A DNA stretch of 64,000 nt, taken from Lathyrus oleraceus (lineage: Eukaryota > Streptophyta > Magnoliopsida > Fabales > Fabaceae). Numbering within the stretch: the first letter of the stretch is position 1; each line of letters begins with the position of its first letter. Below are positions 11,401 through 22,879 of the stretch, in pieces. The stretch lies in the NCBI RefSeq assembly GCF_024323335.1, contig NC_066584.1, positions 423,379,319 to 423,443,318 of the forward strand, given 5' to 3'. The notes below the pieces were generated by a model. The model had not been told where the DNA came from. It saw only the letters and a program-made list of their open reading frames with translations, and did not search any database. The position numbers and the translations under genes were made by a program.

Positions 11401-11639
11401 GATTTGGTTCAAAGTGACAGGGATGATCCCAGCCTACCATTGGTTACTGCTCCTTTTGGGCATGCCTCCCAGGTAATTGAAAAATGCCGCCATTTTTTTA
11501 TGTTTTAAATTCAGTTCATTATAAATTAATTTTAGAATGACATTTGTCTTTTTCTACAAATCTTGTTCAGGAAATTGTAAACCTACTGCTCTGTGGGCAG
11601 GCTGTCGCAAATGTATTTGATGGAAGGATGGATTTAGGT

Positions 11640-12640
11640 GTAATGTTTCATTCATAAAATCTAAAATAAAAAACTACATTTTTATATTTCACTAAAATTG
11701 TAAATAACTTTTTAATAAAAGAATAATCATTCATATTTAACGTTTTAATTTTTTATGACAATGCTTAAAATAAAATAGTCATACAATGTTTTTAAGCTTA
11801 ATTATAGTTTTTAAATTACATGTCATGGAAGAATAATAGTTCATATTTAACCATTTAAACCTATAGTAAAAGAACTTTTATGAGAATGTTTAAAATAAAA
11901 TAGTCATTTTTAAATTTAATTATAACTTTTAAATAGACATTTATTCAAAACATTCTTAGAGTATAAATAAAATATGACAAAATTTTATGCACTTATTTTA
12001 CACTTTTAATTTTAATTTTAATCTTTTATCTTGTATTTCCATGATTCTAACATATTTCTTATTAATTTAAAATTATATATTTTTTTATTTTCTCCATCTT
12101 ATTGTCTTAATAGTAAAAAGTTTGTAATAGAAAAACAAAATTCTATCATAACTAATACTACTTAAATAAAAGTTAAATATAATTCGTGATTCAAATTACG
12201 ATTAATTAATTATTAGTATAAAATATTTTATAGTATTGATGAATATTTGCTAAATTCTTTGTCCTTTATTTTTAATATTAAGAAGAGTTGAAAAATTACA
12301 CTCACCTCCTCCCATAAAATTTATTAAATGATATTAATATCTTCTATAATATTAAAACATACGCTACTCTTTTATATGTTTTTATAAAATAGACAAACAT
12401 CTTCTAATTAACTAATTAAAAAATAATAATATATACCTGAGGAATTTATATCAAAAAGTTTTTGGTTAGATATGTCAATTTTTTTGTAATGTGTTAATGA
12501 AAAAGATTTTTTTTTCTAGTCGATAAAAATTTTAAGAAGAAACCATCCATTAAGACAATCTAATTCGAAGACTCAATTCATAATTTGTCATGTCTAAAGA
12601 TGACGAACGGGTAAACCTTTACAAAATTTCTTAATGTCGG
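11640..12640. repeat. AT-rich array copy 2 and featureless AT-rich sequence
   Basis: From 11640 to about 11960 the sequence repeats the same AT-rich phrases as 5075-5458, starting directly after the last deubiquitinase exon. From 11960 to 12640 it is AT-rich with no ORF, hairpin or known motif that I can support. Confidence 0.5.
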
Positions 12641-12677
12641 TGTCACACTCTCAGACATTCATACCAGTAAAGAAGCA

Positions 12678-13592
12678 ATGTTGCTTCATAAAACCAACGT
12701 TACCATTCTCCGAGCAACTTCACCTCAATCACAACCAAACTTCCCCATTCTCCGAAGACACTTTTGTCTATGGTCAATGAAAAAGGACCCAGACTTAGAA
12801 TCAACACTCTCACGAAATCGACGATGGGTAGTAAACAACCAAATCAAAAACATAATCCTCCGTTACCCTAACAACGAAATCCCAATCGAAACTCTTCAGA
12901 AGAAATTCAAAACCCTATATCTTCAAGGTAAAGCCCTCAATTGGATTTCCAAATACCCTTCTTGTTTCGAACTTCACAAAAATCGCATTCGTCTCACCAA
13001 ACGTATGATCAATCTCGTTCATCAAGAACAAACCATCAAAGATTCGCTTGATCCTGTTTTCGCTCAGCATCTCGCGAAACTTCTCTTGCTTTCGTTTAAT
13101 AATACCCTCAATGTTATCAAGATCAACGAAATCAAACACAGTTTAGGGTTTCCTGATGATTATTTGATTCAAATCGTGCCGAGATATCCTGATTTGTTTC
13201 GGATTGTTAATGGGAGTGGTAGGAGAAGCTCTATGGCGATTGAGCTGATTCATTGGAACCCTAATTTTGCAGTTTCGGAAGTTGAAGCTTCCGCTTTGAG
13301 AAAAGGTGTGGAGCCAAATTTTTCGTGTTATTTGCCTTCTAGTTGGGTGAAATCGTTGGAGAAATTTCGTGAATTTGAATCGGTTCCTTATGTTTCGTCG
13401 TATTCGGATCGGAGAGGTTTGGTGGAAGGGTCGAAGGAGATGGAGAAGAGGAATATGGGTTTGGTTCATGAGTTGTTGTCATTGACTCTTTGGAAGAAGG
13501 TTTCAATTATGAAATTTGGTCATTTCAAAAGAGAGTTTTTTTTGCCTGATAAGTTGAATGTGTTGTTGCTTAAGCATCCTGGGATTTTCTAG
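12678..13592 (+). pseudogene. PORR copy 3, truncated at residue 304
   Basis: The open frame follows the PORR genes up to KHPGIF and then stops at TAG because homology breaks off inside the following Tyr codon. The missing third holds the end of the PORR domain and the charged tail. Copies 3 and 4 share diagnostic differences from copies 1 and 2, such as RRHFCLWS for RRNFCLWS, NGSGRR for NESGRR and KFREFES for KFHEFES, so they form a separate sub-pair. Private changes such as D81Y and R165Q suggest relaxed constraint. Upstream homology to the other copies covers only the last 40 bp or so before the ATG, so the promoter is probably missing. A truncated protein is possible but unlikely to work. 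Confidence 0.75.
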
Positions 13593-14377
13593 CTACATGC
13601 AAAGTTAGAAAAGTAAATCATCTAGCAACCTCCTCGAGGTCAATACTCGTAAGGATGCTTCCCTCCTTCACGATAGTATGAGGCCTTTGGTTTCCCATAG
13701 CATTTGTACCTATATAACAAGTAAATAACAAAGGGTAATGCTAACTTGTGCCCCAAGGGCACAAGTTAAGAGATGAATATAGAAACAAATTCTTCGAAAA
13801 TGTGTATTGAATTTATTAGAAACTTATCATTAATAATTTTATTTATTTTTTCAAAACAAATTTTCTATTTGTAGGTTTCTTAACATGTGCCCTTGGGGCA
13901 CAAGTTAGCATTACCCAATAACAAATGAACTTGTAAAAGGAAAAGACTGTTACCTTAAGGTACCCACATGTTCCAAAAAAGAGGGAGTTGAATCTCAACT
14001 CCGAGAGAAACGTCATAGCAAAAGAAGAAAGTCCAAGAAGAAGAAAAAAGATGCGATAATTCAAAGACAACAAGAAACACCAAAAAAATAAACACTTTGC
14101 AAACAAAACAAAAAAAAAGTCGATCTTGGCAACTAGTGGGCCCCAATCTAAAAAAAAAAAGACCAATATATTTGATCTTGATATTGTAACGTCATTCGAG
14201 CACTCTAATAATATTATCCATATCCTCCAAGTCTAGGGTCAAATAAAAGATTTACACCAAAATGTTTTGATGACAAAACAAGCATATTAATGCGCGTGTT
14301 CTCAAAATAAGTCACTCCCCCTCAACATGCCTCTCATCTCTTCCCCAACTCGGATGACCACCGAGGGGCCTCGAAAC
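13593..14377. other. Spacer between PORR copies 3 and 4
   Basis: It contains the MITE at 13733-13916; the remainder holds no gene that I can support. Homology to the 5' flank of copies 1 and 2 resumes at about 14378. Confidence 0.5.
13733..13916. mobile_element. MITE of Mutator type
   Basis: This is a 184-bp element. The first 38 bp and the reverse complement of the last 38 bp agree at 37 positions, starting GGGTAATGCTAAC. It is flanked by perfect 9-bp direct repeats, AATAACAAA at 13724-13732 and 13917-13925; 9-bp target duplications are characteristic of the Mutator superfamily. There is no coding capacity. Each terminal repeat also contains its own small palindrome (ACTTGTGCCC and GGGCACAAGT at the left end), so the element can fold as a hairpin with hairpins at its ends. 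Confidence 0.9.
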
Positions 14378-14509
14378 AATGAAAAAGAGCCTTCTTGATG
14401 CAAGTCTCAACACTTGTATGACCATTCATCTTGAAGCATACATCAACGTATATGTTTTTCTATTCCTCAGTGTATCACACTCTCAGACATTCATACCAGT
14501 AAAGAAGCA

Positions 14510-15571
14510 ATGTTGCTTCATAAAACCAACGTTACCATTCTCCGAGCAACTTCACCTCAATCACAACCAAACTTCCCCATTCTCCGAAGACACTTTTGTC
14601 TATGGTCAATGAATAAGGACCCAGACTTAGAATCAGCACTCTCACGAAACCGACGATGGGTAGTAAACAACCAAATCAAAAACATAATCCTCCGTTACCC
14701 TAACAACGAAATCCCAATCGAAACTCTTCAGAAGAAATTCAAAACCCTAGATCTTCAAGGTAAATCCCTCAATTGGATTTCCAAATACCCTTCTTGTTTC
14801 GAACTTCACCAAAATCGCATTCGTCTCACCAAACGTATGATCAATCTCGTTCATCAAGAACAAACCATCAAAGATTCACTTGATCCTGTTTTCGCTCAGC
14901 GTCTCGCGAAACTTCTCATGCTTTCGTTTAATAATACCCTCAATGTTATCAAGATCAACGAAATCAAAAGCAGTTTAGGGTTTCCTGATGATTATTTGAT
15001 TCGAATAGTGCCGAGATATCCTGATTTCTTTCGGATTGTTAATGGGAGTGGTAGGAGAAGCTCTATGGCGATTGAGCTGATTCATTGGAACCCTAATTTT
15101 GCAGTTTCGGAAGTTGATGCTTCCGCTTTGAGAAAAGGTGTGGAGCCAAATTTTTCGTGTTGTTTGCCTTCTAGTTGGGTGAAATCGTTGGAGAAATTTC
15201 GTGAATTTGAATCGATTCCTTATGTTTCGCCGTATTCGGATCCGAGAGTTTTGGTGGAAGGGTCGAAGGAGATGGAGAAGAGGAATGTGGGTTTGGTTCA
15301 TGAGTTGTTGTCATTGACTCTTTGGAAGAAGGTTTCAATTATGAAATTGGGTCATTTCAAAAGAGAGTTTTTTTTGCCTGATAAGTTGAATGTGTTGTTG
15401 CTTAAGCATCCTGGGATTTTCTATGTTTCTAATAAGTATAGGAGGATTTATACTGTTTTACTTATCTCCAAAAATACAAAATTTATGTTAATGCATATGT
15501 CCGCAAAAATTTGCAAAAAAAAAGGGATAGGGCATGACGGACACATTAGAATGTGCAAGACTAAACTCTAA
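14510..15571 (+). pseudogene. PORR copy 4, chimeric 3' end
   Basis: The 353-codon frame follows the PORR family to TVLL (residue 318, after one inserted Arg from an extra AGG at about 15441), then continues with 35 unrelated residues to a stop. Homology ends at about 15464. The PORR core is largely present, the basic/acidic tail is lost, and the new tail looks like random intergenic coding. The 5' flank (from 14378) keeps the PORR-type leader, so it could still be transcribed. It is closest to copy 3. Classed as a pseudogene because the domain end is replaced; a shortened functional protein cannot be excluded. Confidence 0.65.
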
Positions 15572-15579
15572 CCCGTCTC

Positions 15580-15645
15580 GTACTAAAGTGTGGGAAAAAT
15601 GAGCATGTCCAACGAGTCGGACCCGTTTTGCCACCTCTTAGCAAA
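15580..15645. repeat. Possible hAT-like terminal remnant
   Basis: The wording CGGACCCGTTTTGCCACCTC, read on the other strand as GAGGTGGCAAAACGGGTCCG, resembles ends of short plant hAT-type elements. No matching opposite end or 8-bp duplication was found. Confidence 0.25.
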
Positions 15646-15647
15646 TT

Positions 15648-17406
15648 TGTAAGACGATAGACTTAGATCTAGAGAGGATGGAATAAATCACTAGTTTAAA
15701 ACTTTGACAAAAAATAATTTTGAAAAATTTATGGCAAGCGGAAGTATCCCAGAACAAAATCGTCTAACCGAATCTGCTATCAAAAAGCTCGGATATGCAT
15801 AAAATAATCACATTATGATAATGAATCACAAATTGATCAAATAGAATTAGTCACAACTAGTTGAATGCAAAGCAATAAGGATGGTCTACTTTCAATGATA
15901 ATTCACACAAAAATCAATTGAGACAATTTGTTGAACACCGAGTATGCAATCGATATTGTTTGGAATTTTATGTGGTATTGTTTATCTTAAAATCCAATCA
16001 CAACCTAAAGAATTGTGATCAACTAAACAACGTCAATTTTAAAATGTAATAAAAAATATTATCCAAATGAATTGATCGCACGATAAATGAAATCAACAAT
16101 TTGCAAAACAAAAATAAAAGAGAGATAGAAAGAGATAGTACACAAGGATTTGTCTAGGCAGTTCCCAATTCGAACTCGAATTGAGATAATAAAATTAACC
16201 TTATTTTGCAAATGTATGTATACAAGAGAGATGTAGCAATCCAACACTACAAATCCTAAGGTTGATGTTGATTATGACATATTCTCTTCCCTTTATTAAA
16301 TCTCGATAAAGTAACCCAACAATATCGATTTGATTCACCACCTCACGCTACTTCTTTGCAAGAAACTCATTGTTCTTCAAAATTTTCACTCGATCGAATT
16401 CAAAACACGCAATTGCTGAAACCCAAGATTTACCAATACGATCCACCGTCTCACGCTACTCCTTTGTAAGGACCTATCATTCTTCAAAGGCTTCACTCGA
16501 TCGGATCCAGATTGTGTCATCTTCTCTAAAACCTTCAAACCCTAAACGATCTTGAAGGAAAACCCTAACTCAGTTTTCTGATTTGAAACCCTCAAAGATC
16601 TTAACCCAATTTATAGTACAATCAACCTAAATTGGACGTTATCAACCCTAATTCTAGATGACACTTAATCAAAAAATGATTATGTCTAGTTTGATTGTGT
16701 GTATGCATATAATGATATTGAAGATGATGAGAATGCTTTGAAATCCTGGTTTCGTGTAGGTTTTACTCTTTAGAAACCTTGCTAGAAATGATGCATGTAT
16801 GAAGTATTTATATGCATGCATGTTTGGAGGCAAAAGGAATGCAAATTATTTGAAAAAGTTGTGAATTTTTGGAAAAATATGTTGTATGTGTCGACCTATG
16901 TAAGTCATGTGTTGACCTGTATAGGTCATGCGTCGACTTGTATAGGTCATGTACCGACCTGTAGAGGAGGCACATCTAACAGAGGCCATAGGTTTTAAAA
17001 ACATAGTACGTGAGCCAACCTGAAAATCGTATGTGTTGACCTGTATAGGTCATACGTCGACCTATGCAGTCAGTACATGCTACATGCTTTAAAAATGGAG
17101 TACATAACCCGACCAAAAAATCATATGCACCGACCTATGCAATTAGCACATACCACAGGCTTTAAAAATGTAGTACTTGTGTCGACCTATGCAGTCAACA
17201 CATAGGTTGTTTTGCCCATAAAAAACTTGTTTTTGATGCATTAAACATTTTCCAATTCATTTCTAACTCACTTCATAATATTTTTATGCTCCCTAATGCT
17301 TAGATGTACATTAATACTTAAAGGTTACCGTCCAATATACATAAACGTTAAAGTATCATAGTTTTGACATCATATAAAATACATCTAACAGAAAGTTGCA
17401 CTCATA
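15648..17406 (-). mobile_element. Ty1-copia LTR, Y family (3' LTR of a minus-strand element)
   Basis: This is about 1.76 kb, matching the LTR at 22323-24073 in order and length, from a TAGACTTAGATCTAGAG start to a GCACTCATA end. Directly to its right TACTCCCTTTTTTT reads on the minus strand as a polypurine tract, so this is the 3' LTR of a minus-strand element. It contains a cluster of GTCGACCTRT-like words at 16890-17220. It resembles SIRE/Maximus-type LTRs of legumes from memory. The opposite LTR of this copy was not found. Confidence 0.65.
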
Positions 17407-18037
17407 TACTCCCTTTTTTTATGATGGCAAAACTTGAGACGATGTGTTTTGTGTCTTCATGAAGGCTCCCTCTGAATGTATGCATCTCAACTTCATCTTA
17501 CATATGCTTTTCCCCCTTTGACAACATCAAAAAGAGATAAAAAAATCCATGAGAAGTATTTTATATCATATATAAACCAATATAACACACATAGGCATTT
17601 TCAAATATAAGATCATCAATACAATAACACTCACATAAAATGATTTACATATTGAAAAAACGTGCATAAACATAAATACAAGCATTTAAAGCAACATTAT
17701 TTCAAGTAAGAAGGAAGAATAACACAAAGTCAGTATAAGCGTATAAATTGACATACACCAATAAAAAAAATTGGAAGTGAACATTTGTTTATCATTTCAT
17801 ACATCAAGAATATTAATCATTTGGAACATAATCAACATGCAAAAGCAAAAGCTTACTTACAAAAGGGAAAATGGAACAATATTACCTCGCTTATGAATTG
17901 ATGAATGTTGCACTCTTATATGATAGAAATTTAAAGGAAAGTTAGAGAAAAAGTATATAAAGTGCATACAACAAATCATGTTTATGCAATATTTGATATA
18001 TCAAGTATCCCTAATTCCATTTGTGGGCATTGGAGTA
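17407..18037 (-). other. 3' internal region of copia element, non-coding
   Basis: This interval between the 3' LTR and the reverse-transcriptase remnant matches the internal part of element Y at 24074-24326 and 52275-52830. AT-rich; no ORF supported. Confidence 0.5.
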
Positions 18038-18283
18038 TCAATTGATTTTGCATCTTCCATACCAAATCTCTTTAGTAATTTGTTGTAATATTTTATTTAA
18101 CACATGAATGTCCCATTTGTTGAGTTGTTTGATTTGAAGAGCGAGAAAGTAATTCAACTCCCCCATGAGACTCATCTCAAATTCACCTTGCATTATCTTA
18201 GAAAACTCTGTGACAAGTTGCATGCTAGTGGAATAAAAAATGATATCATCGACATAAACTTGAACTCTTTGGAACAAGTGCAA
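18038..18283 (-). pseudogene. Ty1-copia reverse transcriptase remnant
   Basis: The minus-strand frame contains VYVDDIIF, the copia form of the catalytic YxDD box, followed at the expected distance by MSLMGELNYFLALQIKQ, a hallmark of copia RT/RNase H junctions. Only about 80 residues remain in frame; the fingers region, integrase and RNase H are not visible nearby. It belongs to the minus-strand element whose 3' LTR lies at 15648-17406. Confidence 0.75.
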
Positions 18284-18905
18284 ACTTTGAAAAATAAATA
18301 GGTAAAAGAAAGATCTTACTTACAAAGCGAAAATTGAAACGATATTACCTCAGCGTACGAATGACGGGGGATGCACATGCATTGCACAAGGAACTCTTAA
18401 ACGAAAGTTGGAGTAAATGATAAACGTGCCACAAAACCTTTTGATATCAATGCTCTTACCAATTTTCACTTTGACAAAGTACTCGAAAGTGTGATTAATA
18501 ATGTATACAAGAAGGTTATTGACTTGTTAATCATCCTTTATGATTGGACTTTCATTCTTGTCCATATCATGATAGTTATCTTACTCCTCTTCAATCTTCA
18601 TCGACTTAGGTTGATAAATCCCTTATTCGATGTACTTGAGTATGTCTTATTGAAGATAAACCTACATCACGAAATATAATACATTTTCTGATATTTCTCG
18701 GATAGGAAACATTAGTAGTAATCAACATATTTTTACCAATTAAAAAAACACTAAATATTGACCTCCTTGGTAACACAACCCTTCTTCATTGCCACAAAGT
18801 CAAGGAAATAAGGAGATGTCACACATATCATGTCTTGAGCATCCACAAACGAGATCTTATACTCTCTTCATAGAGCCAAGACATTTATTCTGCAAGATCA
18901 ATAAA
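18284..18905. other. Degenerate copia internal sequence
   Basis: AT-rich sequence with short echoes of the preceding region (a phrase near 18303-18345 repeats the one near 17850-17890). No open frame that I can assign. Confidence 0.35.
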
Positions 18906-19728
18906 AAGTGTTAGGTTCATGCACAATGATAAATCATGGTTCCTCTTTTCAAACAAGAGTACTCCAGTCCCCTTACACCTCGTGAGAGATTTCACTATGT
19001 TAGAATCTTTATACAAGCCTTACACCAAGACCTTTTCTACAATCTTTCTAACATAATCACCAAACCTATGATGGACTTTGAATCACATTGATTCAAAAGA
19101 CCTTTCCTATTTTTAACAGCCTATAATAAGTACAACACTTTCTTATAGATAAATAATCACCACACACTTAGTGAAATATACAACAATTTGTATAAAATAT
19201 ATTATAAATAGACTTGCAGCGACTGTGATGAAATTGATACTTTGTTGATTTTAGGATGTATGAAAAGTTTATTATTCTCCTTCAATGAACAAGTCAATAG
19301 AATATAAACATTGAAATTCTCAACACTTTTTCATAGTGGCAATTGATTGCATCAGGATGACAATCGGTTGTTATGCTCAGAAAATGGAATTTTTTCGCTG
19401 TCAAGAGATATATGACAAATAAGTGACAATCGATTGTAGCCTGGTGACAATCAATTGTCATGTTTTAAAAAAGGAATTGTTGCTTTCTTATGAGATGAAA
19501 CTCGAACCAATTCATGCTTAAAAGTTTATCATTAATTTTTTAGCATCTTATGTCTATAACCATTGATTTAGACATTATACCTTTGTTTATGATCCAATCT
19601 CATTGAAATCAAAATATTGACATAAACTTGAAACTTGATTCATTCTTTTTCTTTTTTGATCTTTCTTCTTATGATATCCTTTTGTCTTCGTCAAAATCAT
19701 GCTAAGAAGGATGAACATATCTTCTTCA
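18906..19728 (-). mobile_element. Ty1-copia element X, 3' LTR (truncated)
   Basis: The sequence aligns with 22081-22322 plus 55317-56228, the other LTR of X, to a shared end CTTCTTCACA. The outer (left) part with the G tract is missing. It contains variants of the GACAATCGATTG palindrome around 19345-19470. It is followed on the right by TATCCCCATTTTTT, which reads as a polypurine tract on the minus strand. Confidence 0.6.
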
Positions 19729-20153
19729 CAATATCCCCATTTTTTATGATGACAAAACCTTTTGATGGGAAGTTTTTGCTTGATATTTAATTTTCCCCCC
19801 ATCTTGTATATCTCTATTTATCCTGAATATCCCCCCTTTTCTTTTGCAATATATGTTATGATATCTTTGGTATCCTAAAAAACAACAAAAACAACCATAT
19901 ATTTTCCCCTTTTGACATTATCAAAAAGAAAAGGAGTAAAATCGCAAAGAAGTATAATAATATAAGGGAAATGATACATTAAACAAAAAAGGACTTATCT
20001 TCTTTGCAATACTATCATATGAAGTCAGAGATGATATCAATGTTGATGTTTTTTCAAAACATCTTTCATTCAATGAAACTTTTTAAATTATCATATCAAA
20101 TTGTCTTTTATCTTGAAAGATCAACCTTGACTTATAATTCTAGCATGTGATCT

Positions 20154-21761
20154 TCAAATACCTAAAAAATAATTAATAGTGCTTTGGTACCCAATATTCA
20201 TTGGTCCTATTGGGTTATATTCCTTTCTTACCCATACATACTCACTATAAAGAATACGACAATTTCTTATATAGCAAACATTAAAGGTATGTCCTTTTGC
20301 ATTGCAATAAAAACAAATAGGTCTAAAAACATGATTCCTTTTATTTACATAAAATTTATTTCTATCATAAGGCCTTTTATGATGACTTACAACATGTTCT
20401 TTATTTGATTCCTTATTATTGAATTTGCTAGTAGCCTTTATGAAGATAGTTGGACTTGTACTAGGTTTATCAAAATTAGAAAAACAAAATCCAAATTTAT
20501 TATTTGAAAATCTTTGACTACTTGACACATTATCCAAGCTGATTTGCCCCTTTTCATATTTGGCAATGACTTCGTTTAATTCTACAATTGTTTACTAAAA
20601 AAAATATAATTATTGCATGTTGAATTTTTTATTAACTCTAACTCCACTTTGTGATATTAGCCTCACTTTCTAAATTTAAAATAGTTTTCTTTTGCTTTGA
20701 AAATGTTATAGAAAGTTTCAAAAATCCATCATGTAATTCATTAAAAGCTCTTAGTAATTCATCATATGAAGGTGTATAAGCAAATTCATAATCACTAACC
20801 TCATAATCCTCATCACTTGAATGATGTGATGCCATCAATTCCTTGATTGCATGATATTCATCTGAAGAAGAACTTATTTTCATTGTCATCCCATGCTACA
20901 TATGATTTCTTTGACCTTTTGTCCTTCTTGCTCTTGAATTTATTCTTCTTTTGAAGTGTAGGTTATTCACTATTGACATGTCCTCTTTCTCCATATTCAA
21001 ATCAAGTAACCTTCCTTATCGGTGCTTCTTTATGAATGATATTATTTTTCCTTTCTTTTCTTAAGAGTTTTTAATCTTTTTGATATGATCATAATCTTCA
21101 TCAATAGTGGATTCATCTTCTTGATTTATATAATGATATTTGATTCTAATCTTTAAGGCAGTATCCTTGAGTTATTTACTCGATCTTCATGATTTTCCAA
21201 TCTTTCGAGTTCTATCTCATGCTCTTGGAGTTTTCCGAACAATGGTGTGGATGACATATTGGATAAACTCCTATTTTCCGATATCATCGTCACTTACATT
21301 TGCCATGTTCTAGTCAAAGATTTAAGTACTTTAAGATACATTTCATCATTAGAAAAAGTCTTACCAAGAGCCATGAAGTGATTTGTCAAGTGCACAAATC
21401 TTTTGTGCAAGTTAATAATTGATTTTTGGGGTTGTATTCTGAACAATTCATATTCTTGACATAAAATGTTCAATCTTGATCTTTTTACTTTAGCAGTTCC
21501 TTCATGAGTGACTACTAATGTATCACATATTTGTTTTGCCATTGTGCATTGAGTGACTCAGAAGAATTAATCCATGCTTAGTGCTCCTTGAAGTAAGTTT
21601 ATTGCTTTCTTGTTGAAGATAACTTTTTTCTTATCATTTTCATCCCACAAATTTTTTATTTTGGGTGTACCAACGCCATTGACAACACTAGTAGGAACGA
21701 AAACATAATTTACTACAACATCCGAAACTTCATCTCCTTGTGCTTCAATATGTGCTTTCAT
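20154..21761 (-). pseudogene. Ty1-copia gag remnant (element X)
   Basis: Four minus-strand open pieces form one degraded gag. The N-terminal piece (21761-21567) has WDENDKKKVIFNKKAINLLQ. The next (21542-21294) has QICDTLVVTHEGTAKVKRSR and RLNILCQEYELF, the UBN2-type gag domain. A third (20889-20638) is acidic (SSSDE...HHSSDEDYE). The last (20537-20154) has a zinc knuckle, CFYCNAKGHTFNVC, with CX2CX4HX4C spacing. This is the SIRE/Maximus layout of Ty1-copia. Stops and frame breaks separate the pieces. No pol was found between gag and the 3' LTR, so X has lost or never had it. Confidence 0.8.
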
Positions 21762-21908
21762 TCGGATTTTCCAAAATCAAAATATTCTTCACAGAATAAA
21801 GGATGCTTATTGATGCTACCACCGTCTCTAAAAATCGGATTTGCATAAGCCATTTATGAATCTTTATGAGCAAGTTAAGTTAACCTACTTTTATGAATCT
21901 TTTTAGAG

Positions 21909-22322
21909 TGAACCTATGAGAGGGGGGGGGGGGGTGAATTAGGTTTACAAGAATTTTAGAGTAAAGTAACAAACTTATTTTTGTCTTGTAATTTATACTG
22001 GTTTATTTACTAGTTTATGATATGTCTTAATTTTCTAGTTCAAGTGATAAAAGTGATATGCAAAAAATTTAAGGGAGTAAAGTAAATTACACAATGATAT
22101 ATCTTGGTTCCTCTTTCCCAACTAGAGTACTTCAGTACCCTCACACCCTGAGAGAGATTTACCTATGTTAGAATCTTTATACAAGCCTTACACCAAGAGC
22201 TCTCCTACAATCTTTCTAACATAAACACCAAACCTATGGTGGACTTTGAATGACACTGATTCAAAAGACATTTCCAATAAATAGACAAACAACATTTCCT
22301 ACTTGCAACAACCTGTAATAAG
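21909..22322 (-). mobile_element. Ty1-copia element X, 5' LTR, left part
   Basis: This begins TGAACCTATGAGAG followed by 13 G (21922-21934) and TGAATTAGG. It matches 18906 onward from about 22081. It is broken at 22322/22323 by element Y and resumes at 55317: the phrase TAATAAGTACAACACTTTC, uninterrupted at about 19124-19142, is split between the two sides. Confidence 0.6.
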
Positions 22323-22824
22323 TGTTAAATGGTAGACCTAGATCTAAAGGGGGGGGGGGGGTGAATAGATCACAAGTTTAAAACTTGAACTAAAATTGGT
22401 TTTGAAAAAGTTTATAACGCGAAAGCAAGATTCAAAAATTTCTCGAATCAAAAAATCGTGTAATCGAACCTACTATCAAAAAGCTCGTATATGCGTAGAG
22501 ATGTCAATGCAATGATAATAATCCATAAGTGAATCATCAATAACTAATCACAACTAGTTGAATACAATAAATTAGGAAAAGTCTAAATCCAATGAACAAA
22601 TCACATGCAAAATTAAGTCAAGCAATTTGTCGAACACTTAGTATACGATTAATAATGTTTGGAACTTTATGTGGTGTTTGTTGTTCTTAGAAATCCAATC
22701 ATAACCAAATGATTAATGATCTACACAACAACACAAATTTCAAAATTCATTCGAAATTACGATCCAAACAATATTGGTCAAATGATAAATGCAGTCGATA
22801 ATTTGCAAACCGTAAAATAAAAGA

Positions 22825-22879
<55 letters not shown>

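Larger units (their letters stand above)
7490..11639 (+). pseudogene. MINDY-type deubiquitinase fragment, right duplicate (five exons)
   Basis: Exons with consistent phases are 7490-7629, 8739-8862, 9022-9207, 11401-11472 and 11571-11639. They encode ALVLKYIIFF..., ALVRSMGEILFLCGSN..., a segment ending SRMGALLFLISALLSRGL, then DLVQSDRDDPSLPLVTAPFG plus HASQ, and EIVNLLLCGQAVANVFDGRM plus DLG. This order and wording match the C-terminal half of the plant MINDY/FAM188 catalytic domain, including the conserved FGHASQ segment. The catalytic-Cys exon is deleted and the 3' end stops at an AT-rich array at 11640, so it is non-functional as assembled although these exons show no stops. Confidence 0.8.
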
